In this document: one piece after another, positions 54,355 to 64,000 of the stretch
How positions within the stretch are numbered: the stretch's first letter is position 1
Layout of the letters: every line of letters begins with the position of its first letter
Assembly: GCA_903813345.2 (NCBI GenBank)
Contig: CAIIXF020000008.1
Location: 4,723,341-4,787,340 of the forward strand
Direction: 5' to 3'
DNA from: Owenia fusiformis
Lineage: Eukaryota; Annelida; Polychaeta; Sabellida; Oweniidae
Length of the DNA: 64,000 nucleotides
The notes under the pieces: model-generated
The model's input: the letters and a program-made list of their open reading frames with translations, nothing else
Database searches by the model: none
What the model was told of the DNA's origin: nothing
Translations under genes and position numbers: made by a program

Positions 54355-57217
54355 TACGGAAAGCGAAAGGGGATATACCGGAGAATTTAAAATTCAATGG
54401 AGTTTTAACATGGGAGTGATATCACACACCGCGGCCCAGTCAGATATATTTCTGCGCACTTTATTTATTTAATCACTTTGCACAACGCGCCCCCTGTAAT
54501 TCATTCAGTGCGCAATTAAAAATTGTTTATGAGTGATATCGCACACCGCGGCCTAGTAAGATCGATTTCTGCGCACTTTATTTATTAACACACTCAAAAT
54601 ATCGCGCTGAAGCTTGTATATGCTGGCGCAATGTAATTATAGTTTTCTGTTAATAAATGCCCAACAAGAAAGGGTAGCACAACGAATTCAACTTTTTTCG
54701 AAAGACTGCAGACTTGACCTGCGAAATTGTAATTTTGGATCACAGTGATGCCTCTAGAGAGGATATCTATGAGAATTACAGATTATAGTGCGCAGAATTA
54801 TAAAGTCAAACTGACCTCAAAATGGTAGTACACAGTGTACACTGCCATCTTTCAATAAAGTAACTACAGACCTTCGTATACAAAATACCAGAATGATTGA
54901 TGTAATACCTGTATACCATTTCTTCTGGGAGAAGGAAAGTTCCTATATGTATTCCATGGCCGTAGCCAGGGGGCCTCACCCTCCTCCCCCTTGCCAAATA
55001 TTCGTTCAAAATCATGCAGTTTTTTACCATTCTTAGCACTTTTCGCATGATTTTTTTGCCATAACTGTCAAAAAGCTCCCCCCTCTTGGCAAAATCTCCC
55101 CCTTGGTAAAACCACTCCCCCAGGTTAATCCAGGATACGGGTCTGTATTCTTAGACGAGATTGATCAAGAACATAAGGTAGACATAAGTGCCACCTGTTA
55201 AAAGCTAGGAGATCTTTTCTAAGTTATTAAGTCATCAATCAGCAGACTGGTAATTGTATCCCCCACCCACTTCAAACTCCATACACTAACATACTATTAC
55301 AATTTTATCTGTGTTTATTTGACTGTAGAAGGTGTACATTCATAGGCGATAGCATTGAATTGCATTTCATTGCATTGTATTGTATTGTATAGCACATCAT
55401 TGTATTGTATTGTACTGCATTTTATTGTATTGCACTGCATTGTATTGTATTGCACTGCATTGTATTCTATTGCATTATATTGTACTGTATTGCACTGTAT
55501 TATATTATATTGCACTGCATTGTACTTTATTGCACTGCATTGTATTGTACTGCAGTGTACTACATTGTATTGCGCTGCATTGTATTGTATTGCACTGCAT
55601 TATAATGTATTGCACTGTACCACATTGTGTTGCACTGCATTGTATTACACTGCATTGTTTTGAATTGCACTGCAATATATTGCACTGCACCATATTGTAT
55701 TGCATTGCATTGCAGTGCACTGCATTGTATTGTATTGCATTGTATTGAATTGCACTGTATTGTATTTTATTGCACTGCATTGCACTACATTGTATTGCAC
55801 TGTATTGAACTGCGATGTATTGCATTGCACTGCATTGTATTGCACTGTACCACATTGTGTTGCACTGTATTGTATTACATTGCATTGCTTTGTATTGCAC
55901 AGCAATATATTGCACTGCACCATATTGTATTGCACTGCATTGCAATGTACTGCATTGTATTATATTGCACTGTATTGTATTGCATTGTCTTGATTTACAC
56001 TGCATTTTATTACACTGCATTGTATTTTATTGCAGTGTAATGTATTGTATTGCACAGCATTGTATTGTATTGCACTGTGTTGTATTGCAATGTATTGAAT
56101 TGCACTGTATTGTATTTTATTGCACTGCATTGCACTACATTGTATTGCACTGTATTGAACTGCGATGTATTGTATTGCACTGCATTGTATTGCACTGTAC
56201 CACATTGTATTGCACTGCATTGTATTGAAATGAACTACATTGTATTGCACTGCACGGCATTGTTTTGCACTGTATTGCATTGCACTGCATTGTATTGCAT
56301 TATATTGCACTGTATTGTATTGCATCGTATTGCACTGCATTTTATTGTATTATATTGCACTAAATTGTATTGAATCATATTGCACTGCATTTTTTGCATC
56401 ATATAACACTGCTTTGTATTGCATCATATTACACTACATTGTATTGCATCATATTGCACTGCATTATATTGCATCATATTGCCCTGCATTGTTTTGCATC
56501 ATATTGCACCGCATTGTATTACATCATATTGCACCACATTGTATTGCATCATATTGCACTGCATTGTATAACATCATATTGCACTGCTTTGTATTGCATC
56601 ATATTCTGTATTTACCATTTCGTTACAGTTTTATTACATAAAATGTTATTTATAAGATTATAATTTTCAAACATTGAAAATATTTTATACAATATCAATT
56701 AAAAGATATGAAATGGCCCAAAATAATATATTTTCAATGGAACCCTTTGCAAGGGTCACTTCAACATAACGCCACGTGTAATCTGTATGCATACGCCCTC
56801 TTTTAATGAACATTATCTTTGAAACCATATTAGAATCGAATCTGATAAAAGTGCGCATGTCCTGGATGTGCTGCGCGCTAGAATCGGGAAATCTCAAAGT
56901 TTTCTTCGTTAGAGCCATCAATATTATCCAAAATTGTCATTTCGCTGGTTCACTCCGCAGTCTTTCGAAAAAAATCAAATTCGTGGTGCCACGAATTTTT
57001 ATTCGTTTTTTATTCACAGATAATCATTTTTTCATCGCGCACTGAATGCCGGAATTTCTGCGCACTTTATTTTAATTAACTTTGCACAACGCGGCCCCTG
57101 TAATTCATTCAGTGCGCGATGAAATCTATCTGACTGGGCCGCGGTGTGTGATATCACTCCCATGTTAAAACTCCATTCGATTTTGAATTATGCGCATGTC
57201 CCCTATCGCTTTCCGTA
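54355..57217. mobile_element. 2.86-kb terminal-inverted-repeat element
   Basis: It starts TACGGAAAGCGAAAGGGG and ends with the near complement CCCCTATCGCTTTCCGTA. The inverted arms run about 120-140 bp, including CATGGGAGTGATATCACACA and GCGGCCCAGTCAGATA. TAATAC flanks it at 54349-54354 and 57218-57223. Part of the left arm is repeated directly at 54530-54590. The interior is the pentanucleotide array plus unrecognised sequence, with no transposase frame seen. Confidence 0.85.
55352..56605. repeat. YAYTG pentanucleotide array, ~1.25 kb
   Basis: Nearly every pentamer is TATTG, CATTG, CACTG or TACTG, with occasional changes. Longer blocks recur, such as GTACCACATTGTGTTGC near 55617 and 55847, and a variant near 56197, giving higher-order repeats of about 230 and 350 bp. 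All long frames here, on both strands, are consequences of the 5-bp period. Confidence 0.95.
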
Positions 57218-57283
57218 TAATACCATTATTCAGTTCTTGAATATATGTTTTATATATAACAAATGACACAATACTTATAAAAT

Positions 57284-57454
57284 ATCAGAAACAAGTCAAA
57301 TTCTTTACTTCAGAGAATATTTTTTAATTTATTGAGACTTTCGACTAATATCCCTTAGTCTTTTTCAAAATATAACAGCATGTATACATAATACATACAT
57401 AATTATAACATAGTATTCTCTGAAGTAAAGAATTTGACTTGTTTCTGATATATT
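57284..57454. repeat. Short inverted repeat, ~40-bp arms
   Basis: ATATCAGAAACAAGTCAAAT at the left pairs with ATTTGACTTGTTTCTGATAT at the right. The loop contains an incomplete inner inverted pair. It lies just beyond the 3' end of the LINE fragment. Confidence 0.8.
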
Positions 57455-57470
57455 GACCAGAGAGATGAAC

Positions 57471-58170
57471 TTACATAGAACTTATAAAATAGTTTAAAAA
57501 TTCAGTATGATTGTCATTTCCATCGTAACCAATTATCAATTTTCTGTAAGTTACTCTTAACCCTGAGATATTATAAATATGTTTCCAAATGTTTTGAGAA
57601 TATGAGCATGAAAATAACAAATGTTTCAAGGTACATAATTCATTACATAAACTACATTTGTAGGTTTCACTTTTACCAAATATATATAAATCACTAAGGC
57701 TAGGAAGAATATTGTTGATTATTTTAAAGTTGAAATTACCTATTTTCTTTTCTTTACAACTTATTTTTGTAGAGAAAAAGTTTTGCCAATTTATTTCATC
57801 ATTGGCTTCATAGCAAAACTCTTGTTCCCATTTCCTTTTCATAAACCATTTTTCCGATCGTTTGTTTTTTAATATTTCATAAAAGAATTTGGATTTCTGA
57901 TTATTCACTGTGATAATCACATTATTTATATTAAATTTAAAAGTATTATGAATATTTGTATACTTGACAGATTCTAAATTGAATCTTTCTTTCAGTGTGC
58001 CCGTGGCTGATAAAACTCTGTAATATTCAGATATCCAATTTTGTTTATTTACAAGTTTTTGATATAACATATTAACATCAAGGAACCTGTTCTGAATTAT
58101 CAAGTCTTTTATGTATATAATTCCACTTTTGATCCATGATTCAAAGAAAATTGGTTTATTTTTAATACAG
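57471..58170 (-). pseudogene. 5'-truncated LINE: ORF2 C-terminal fragment
   Basis: About 210-230 codons are open and end at a stop at 57471. The C-terminal region shows the zinc-type motif CSLCNE..TLKHLLFSC followed by NIW, typical of the reverse-transcriptase zinc-binding domain at the end of LINE ORF2. The upstream part (KPIFFESWIKSGIIYIKDL) is also a LINE C-terminal pattern. The endonuclease and reverse transcriptase are missing, as expected of incomplete reverse transcription. It differs from the complete LINE at 8.7-13.5 kb and belongs to another family. Confidence 0.85.
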
Positions 58171-58273
58171 GGCGTATATTTGACATTTTAATAGTCACGG
58201 TGTATAACCCAAACGCTCCTACATGCACGACGGAGCGTTTCATTTACGCGGAAACGCTCCGGAGCGAAATAAA

Positions 58274-58303
58274 ATGGCGGCTAATGAAGATTCCACTATG
58301 ACC
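58274..58303 (+). CDS. Possible first exon of a mini-gene in the Transib-like element
   Basis: AAAATGGCGG gives a good start context. The exon encodes MAANEDSTMT and ends at ACC|GTAAGTATT, a strong donor. It joins in phase 0 to 58667-58774. No similarity is recognised. Confidence 0.35.
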
Positions 58304-58666
58304 GTAAGTATTGTTCCTCTCGTTTCTCTTACATATCATATGTTATGGTGAAATATTATGTACCATTCGATGAACAATACCGTGAGCAAAGATCTGATTT
58401 ATTCAACTTCTGGTGGTAAACTGTTATTTGCTTGATCAAAGATGAAGATGAAATCTGAAGATGACGATTTGACCACAAATTATGAATTAAACTAGTATTT
58501 CTATGAAAACGTTAATCTTTCTGTTAAAGTAGTAGATCACAAACTAGTATATTCTCATTTCCTAAAATCCCAGTCCAAATCCATTACTTGTTCCCGAGAA
58601 ATCGCTTGTTTTCCTCGAAACGCTCCGTCGATTTAGAACACAATTTTAGAAATTTACAATTTTCAG

Positions 58667-58774
58667 ATTATTAGAGAAGAGTTTCGAATCGAACCGATGT
58701 CTCAAAAACGTGTTGTACTTGTTAGGCAAATTGAAACATGTGAACCTGGTGGTGCTAAACGTGCAACTAGCTGA
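58667..58774 (+). CDS. Possible second exon of the mini-gene, 35 codons
   Basis: It follows AATTTACAATTTTCAG and encodes IIREEFRIEPMSQKRVVLVR, then QIETCEPGGAKRATS and a TGA. Joined to the first exon it would give a basic protein of 45 residues. It may be the remnant of a transposase N-terminus or of a captured host exon. I do not recognise it. Confidence 0.35.
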   Translation: MIREEFRIEPMSQKRVVLVRQIETCEPGGAKRATS

Positions 58775-59455
58775 TTTAAGCCTACATTAGATGATGTCAT
58801 GCCTACATATGTGCTAAATCATAAAACTATAGAAAAAACGAAAATTTATATGTGAATTAATCTTTCTTCTATTGATGCCAAGGGGTATAATATATCTTTT
58901 CTTTCTCTTCCTGAAAAGAAAAGGCAAGCTATATATTTCCTAAACTGATCTAGACTACCGGAGCGTTTCCAGTTCACTGTGTTAACCAGATCGGAGCGTT
59001 TCTTGAATATGAGAATGTCATCATTTTTAAGACTGGATTTTTGGTCATCAAATCACTATTACGATAATGTATGGTACGTTGAAGCATTGGAATTTGACTA
59101 AACTATACGTTGGTGCTCTAATCTTAGCTCAACTAATCACATGTCTCGACAAAAGGGGTTTTGACCGGTAGAATGACAAATACGTTTTTGAATTTTGATA
59201 ACTATACTGCTTCGTACAGCTCTTCCTAATTGCTTCAAACGTCAACAGCCAGCCAAGTACAACATGAATATCACACCCATCGAATGGTATACTCGAAATA
59301 TGTAACTCATACCTCTTATTCCCATTATTCGGGAAATCGTCAGACGGTTCATCATTCCCGCCAGTCAGTTTTCCTACTCCGGAGCGTTTCTTTGTTTTAT
59401 TTCAGTAATGAAACGCTCCGTCGTGCATGTAGGAGCGTTTGGGTTATACACCGTG

Positions 59456-60130
59456 ATAGTGCAGGCCTATTATACTGTTTGTACAGCGATCACGAGTCAA
59501 CCAGATTTCCGTTTTGCACATTTATATTAAACATTAATGAAGGAATAAATGAGCAAAAGTAAGATATCTTCACTGAAAAATACAGAATGTTTATCCTAAT
59601 AAGTATTTGGTATAAATTTTGATACACTTTACTCATTTCTTTTTTCTGGCATGACAGCATCTTAAATGCAGCAAAAAGTAGTTGTTTTTTTATTGTTACA
59701 AAAGTAATGATGTCGTTCTGAATAAGGATTTTAAAAAGACTATAATTTAGAGTTTAGTCTGGTAAGCATGGCTTAAAACTCTTTATTTATCATTGCAAAT
59801 CAAAATTCCCTATCTAACACTTTGCATTATTTAGCAAAAGTTATTTTGGCATTTTCAGCGGTATATTTTTTATCATTTCATTAAGAGTTTTAAGCTTGTG
59901 AAACTCTATTATCTGCGCGTGATACTTACTAGGACTATAAGGCCAACCCTTATGCAGGAAGCATCTCAGAACCATATATATAGATTGACTAATCAACATT
60001 TTATGGGCTTTGTATAAAAAACCTCCTACCCACGTACCCTCGTACCCACGTTCGTGGGTCCTGACCCAGTCTTTAAAGAGTTAAATCTTTAACATTTTTT
60101 AAACATTATTCTATCTCAATGTATGCTTAA
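59456..60130. other. No gene identified
   Basis: AT-rich sequence. The frame that crosses 59230-59562 straddles the end of the Transib-like element and is not credible as a gene. Confidence 0.4.
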
Positions 60131-60195
60131 TTATGGATTGGTATGTATAGTGAAGCCCTCCGTCCGTCCGTCCGTCCGTCCGTCCGTCCGTCCGT

Positions 60196-60227
<32 letters not shown>

Positions 60228-61395
60228 CAGTCAGTCAGTCAGTCCGTCCGTCCGTCCGGAAGATAACTCAAATATTAGTTGACTGATTTTCTTCATATTT
60301 GGTGGAAAGATGTATATTGATGAAAAGATTTACGCAAAAAAAATTTTTCAAGATGGCCACCGCTTTAAAAATGACGGGACTTTTTCGTAAAAATCATAAA
60401 TTTTTCATTCTAAACCAAAGTAATTAATATTATTGTTTGAAATTTTGGTAGTATATTCGCAACATCTATCTATTTCACATATATTCTGTGTTTTTCATCC
60501 TAACCCCCAGGGGCCGTGAATGGGGGTCAGGAAAACAGAAATTTTCGCTAGTTTTTAGATCTTTCTGAAGGATAGCTTTATTATACTCAAATGAAAGGCA
60601 ATTAAGGGTAGATTGCAAATATTGTATCTTTTTTCTGATTCGAGCCTCGTAAAATTCAAAATGGCCGTCTAATGTACGATTTCGCAATAATTTTTCGATC
60701 CCTTCAAAGTATGGCTATATAATACTCAAATTGAAGGAATTTTGGAGTAGATCACAATTATGGTATTATTTGTCAGATTTGTACCTCAGAAAATTCAAAA
60801 TGGATTTTTTCAAGATGGCCGCCGCTTTAAAAATGACGGGACTTTTTCGCAAAAATCATAAATTTTTCATTCTAAACCAAAGCAATTAATATTATTGTTT
60901 GAAATTTTGGTATTGTATTCGCAACATCTATGTATTTCACATATATTCCATGTTTTTCATCCTGACCCCCAGGGGCCCGTGTATCGGGGGTCAGGAAAAC
61001 AGAAATTTTTAGATCTTTCTGAAGTATAGCTTTATTATACTCAAATGAAAGGCAATTAAGAGTAGATTGCAAATATTGTATCTTTTTTCTGATTCGAGCC
61101 TCGTAAAATTCAAAATGGCCGTCTAATGTACGATTTCGCAATAACTTTTCGATCCCTTCAATGGATGGCTATATGTTACTCAAATTGAAGGAATCTTGGA
61201 GTAGATCACAATACACTGTATTATTTTTCAGATTTGTACCTCAGAAAATTCAAAATGGCTGCTTTGCAGGAATTCGCAATTCTAAAATCTAAATTTTTCA
61301 ATTTTAACCAAAGTAATAAGTATAATTGATTGGAATTCAGTAATTGATATTTTGTTCGTTGGGATTTGCTACTCCGCGGAGTTGCCATTATCTAG
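60131..61395 (+). repeat. Helitron-like repeat with 462-bp internal duplication
   Basis: It starts with a degenerate GTATAGTGAAGCC and a long (TCCG)n(TCAG)n(TCCG)n tract (60157-60258), then ATAACTCAAATATTAGTTG. A 462-bp unit starting CAAGATGGCC occurs at 60349 and 60811 with few changes, including a ~70-codon minus frame duplicated in both. The 3' end is GCTACTCCGCGGAGTTGC..CTAG|T as in 48787-49485. Confidence 0.75.
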
Positions 61396-61647
61396 TTGCT
61401 GAATTCATTTTACATATTCTGTGAAATTTTCAAATAAAAAATCACAATGTTTCAGCAAGATTGCTTGCATGTAATCTTGATGTGTAGTTTTAACAGCACC
61501 TCCCCTAATACACCAACAGGACATACAAGTTCACATTTTTGAACATTTATTTTTACTTTACAGAGGTTTCCAGAAGAATAGCTACCCCGTACTGTGAATA
61601 TGGAATTATTTCTTGAATGTATCTGATACTGATATTTGGATTATTGT

Positions 61648-61827
61648 CTAATCTAGGATGTCTCTTGTTTTTCCGAAATTCTGCCCTGATTGGTTTGCGA
61701 ATTTATTGGTCCCCATTTGTAACTCAATTACACCCTCGTCAGTACGAAGCTGCTGTTCATCACTGAAGTTTCGTTTATTTTACTCCGACTCCTTGGGCCT
61801 GATACCCCTTTCACCTTTCGACGCAGC
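61648..61827 (-). CDS. Calponin/transgelin-like last exon, with in-frame stop
   Basis: After the acceptor TTCTACTTTTTAG the minus strand encodes 59 residues ending QSGQNFGKTRDILD and TAG. GVIELQMGTNKFANQSGQNF is a calponin-like (CLIK) repeat, the actin-binding C-terminal motif of calponin, transgelin/SM22 and muscle protein 20. The preceding KESE and NKRNFSDEQ match the segment that links the CH domain to this repeat. A TAA at 61780-61782 interrupts the frame between KESE and NKRNF, so the allele or gene copy looks non-functional unless it is a sequencing error. One CLIK repeat suggests a transgelin/Mp20-type member. It follows the exon at 63049-63141 in phase 0. Confidence 0.8.
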
Positions 61828-63048
61828 CTAAAAAGTAGAATTAATATTATCATTACCAAAATGAACATTAAGCAAACTTAGCTTCCATAATTCGAATCCC
61901 ATCTTTAAGATTTAAAATTTAAAAGTTTCATAATAGTTGAACAAACAAGGGTTAAAATGACTATGTGAGTATGTGTCCTAGGGTTTGAAGTTATCATTAG
62001 AAGGGGAAATGCGGACAAGTCTGACATTTTTCTCAGGCAAAATTTCTTAAAGGGGAAGACTTCCAGTCTCAGGAATGTAGAATGTTACTAAACATAGTGA
62101 GACTTGTTAAATGTCAAATTTCAATATAAAATAAGGACAAATCTTTGACTTAAAAATGCCACACCTATATGACTTCTTCAGCACTTCGTTGTCATTACCT
62201 CAAGTATGAAAGTTATGAAATGCTGAGCAAATCTAATGTACATGTAGTTTGTATGATATTTGATTGTATGGTAAACAAATATCCCGTTTAGCATTAACCT
62301 ACCCTACAACCAAAAGCGCAGGTGCTTTTTAAAAATATTTTACAGATACTGTAGAGGTCTTTTGAAGATTGATAAATTATTAACATGGGGCTCAATATAG
62401 TTTTTTTATAGTTTCGTGTACCTTAATGGCTAAATATATCAAAAATAAGGTTTTTTTTTAGAAATGTACCTGTTTGATTTTCTTTAAGTCAATACATTAA
62501 CTATAGAAATCTACAATATTAGAAAATTTCACAGTAGAATTTTTGAGAAAGCACTTTAGTGAAGCCATATTGATTATAGCGGTTTATAATGGCAGCCAAT
62601 GGGGAATTTCTAAATTTCAAACACCAATATCTTTGGAACTAGGCAAAAGAAAAATTTAACCCCTCTTATTTTAAAGATAATCATGTTATTGTAACATTCT
62701 AGGAATATGAGCTTCATTACTCTAGAACTGTTCTGTAGGGGGTCTTTTGAAGATTGATAAGTTAACATGGGGCTCAATGTAATTTAATATGGGGCACAAT
62801 GTAATTTAATAGGTGGAAACATCCCTGATAATTTCAAATGAATCCCTCAAATGGTTTGGCTTGAAACCTGTAGAAAAGCCTTGACAGACAAGATTTTAGG
62901 ACGGAAAATCAAAAATGGCCACCTTAACATTTACCCAGAATGCCGAAAAACTAATCAGTTCTAAACTTTCATAGGTAGAAACACTCATTGTTGTAAGATC
63001 ACTTTTGCTTTAGTTGCAATTTTACATGAGGGCCTAGCTGGCACTTAC
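61828..63048 (-). other. Intron of the calponin/transgelin-like gene
   Basis: It is bounded by AAAG|GTAAGTGCC at the right and TTTTTAG|GCTGCG at the left (minus strand). No further exon is seen. A segment near 62370-62415 is partly repeated near 62735-62780. Confidence 0.6.
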
Positions 63049-63141
63049 CTTTCTAGCTAATGCATGCAAGCATAGTACAACTTGAGCCATATTCTCAGCT
63101 TCATACAAATCCACAGTTGCAAACCAATATTCTTTTTTCAC
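63049..63141 (-). CDS. Calponin/transgelin-like exon: end of CH domain
   Basis: This 93-nt exon encodes VKKEYWFATVDLYEAENMAQ and VVLCLHALARK. The signature F.TVDLYE..NM.QVV.C.HAL.R belongs to the last helices of the calponin-homology domain in the calponin/transgelin/muscle protein 20 group, which binds or associates with actin. The acceptor is CAATTTTATTGCAG and the donor is AAG|GTAAGTGCC. Upstream exons with the start of the CH domain should lie beyond the right end of the window. Confidence 0.82.
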
Positions 63142-64000
63142 CTGCAATAAAATTGAACAAAGTATAGGCATACAGGCTGCTGATGAAGCCCATCGGAACA
63201 TTGCGATATACAGGATGACACAAAAAGTGCCACCCACATCATGATGCATAACCTTTTTGTCTGCATGATTTCTGACTTTTCTTTGGCACATTAAAACTTT
63301 ACTCCACAGAGCAACTCTACAAGTTTCAGATGACTAGCTCAGCTATATGCACTTTCATGAGCATTACATGATATGATCCGGCCAGCGTCTATTTTTGTGA
63401 CACATGTAGAAAACGTTTAAATTTTCCCAAATGTAATAAAATGGTAACCATAAAATATTGTAAAAAACTGCTCCCCCAAGATGGACAAAAATTTAACATT
63501 ACATTTCATAAAATTAAAAAGAACCCAATCTAAATCTCATTAATATCTTCAGAGTTACGCTGAAAACATGTATTAAATATTATCATTTCCCTATATCATG
63601 CCATCGTCTCAAACTCACTCACATTAATTATAAAAATCATATTATCAGGAATGCAGAAAAGCTTCATTAAAAGAAAAAAATGAAATTATAGTAAAATTTT
63701 AAATGTTTGTGAGTACTTTGAATTTAAAAAATAAGCAATCAAATGACCAAATTGAAACAGTTTATGTAAAAATAGAAACATTTATATTTATCCTAACTTT
63801 TGTATATTTTAGTTTGTTTTGTAGTTTAGCTATCATATCTGTGTCCTCTTATATTTTGATACTTCTCTGCCATGTTATTTTTTCGGAAAAATTAACATGG
63901 CTAAAACTCCCTAAATTACAAAAGGCCACAGCTTTGCTGCACATTATACATTACTATATATTACTATATATAGCTTTTGATACTGTTCATCATGCAATAT
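63142..64000 (-). other. Upstream intron of the calponin/transgelin-like gene
   Basis: AT-rich sequence with no recognised exon. Confidence 0.5.

Larger units (their letters stand above)
58196..59455. mobile_element. Transib-like TIR element, 1,260 bp
   Basis: The ends are CACGGTGTATAACCCAAACG and its exact complement, with about 48 bp of near-perfect terminal inverted repeat. ATAGT flanks it at 58191-58195 and 59456-59460. A 5-bp duplication with termini of the form CACNRTG matches the Transib superfamily, whose ends resemble the V(D)J recombination heptamer CACAGTG. GGAGCGTTTC or its complement occurs repeatedly inside (near 58228, 58248, 58618, 58960, 58995, 59381, 59411 and 59432). The superfamily assignment is inference from termini only. 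Confidence 0.75.

Noticed and set aside
55315-56663. Many long frames on both strands rich in Cys, Ile, Ala, Leu or Gln, Asn
   Set aside because: All arise from the YAYTG pentanucleotide array, whose 15-bp codon cycle contains few stops. No initiation context or conservation is expected.
59230-59562. 110-codon plus frame
   Set aside because: It crosses the end of the Transib-like element and its target duplication, so it cannot be an ancestral coding frame.
60475-61141. Two related ~70-89-codon minus frames
   Set aside because: They are duplicate readings of the 462-bp repeat unit and contain the repeated AAAATGGCCG motif. There is no protein family signal.

Overview
The window reads as an AT-rich piece of an invertebrate animal genome, most likely a marine deuterostome or lophotrochozoan. 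I cannot name the species. The evidence is spliced genes with GT/AG introns (a hedgehog-interacting-protein-like gene and a calponin/transgelin-like gene), a non-LTR retrotransposon whose ORF1 carries a 2A ribosome-skipping motif (a combination known from sea urchins and some other marine invertebrates), Ty3/Gypsy and Tc1/mariner elements, and many foldback and satellite repeats. There are no prokaryotic features. Most of the sequence is mobile or repetitive DNA. Host coding sequence is limited to short exons.

Layout. 0.4-16.8 kb: minus-strand, phase-0 exons of an unknown coiled-coil protein, partly duplicated, with copies near 2.6-4.2 kb and 13.6-16.8 kb. Between them lie a ~474-bp tandem array, a hairpin minisatellite and a complete 4.75-kb LINE with a 15-bp target-site duplication (TSD) and two open reading frames. 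The second copy of the duplicated block gained a solo LTR and a MITE, and the first copy preserves the corresponding sites without them. 16.8-20.4 kb: repeats. 20.6-34.0 kb: a Ty3/Gypsy element on the minus strand with ~1.92-kb LTRs. One LTR carries a 1.7-kb insertion and the gag start carries an 836-bp foldback. Downstream of pol is an extra zinc-finger ORF that begins at a splice-acceptor sequence. The Gypsy element sits inside an older gag-like ORF (20.4-36.0 kb) that a DNA transposon also interrupts. 37.2-39.2 kb: an inverted second copy of the 17.8-19.4 kb composite repeat.

45.6-51.0 kb: five plus-strand exons of a HHIP-like gene, preceded by an in-frame 108-bp tandem array in which each full unit carries its own 3' splice site. 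Its introns hold foldback elements, a Helitron-like repeat and a dead Tc1/mariner element. 54.4-57.2 kb: a 2.9-kb terminal-inverted-repeat element loaded with a pentanucleotide (YAYTG) array. 57.5-58.2 kb: a LINE 3' fragment. 58.2-59.5 kb: a Transib-like element holding a possible two-exon mini-ORF. 60.1-61.4 kb: another Helitron-like repeat. 61.6-63.2 kb: two minus-strand exons of a calponin/transgelin-like gene, the last with an in-frame stop.

The strongest leads are the Gypsy zinc-finger ORF3 with its splice acceptor, the in-frame ladder of 3' splice sites in the HHIP-like gene, the intact 2A-bearing LINE, and the Transib-like element with repeated GGAGCGTTTC motifs. All boundaries and family calls were made by reading the sequence. 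No database search was available.
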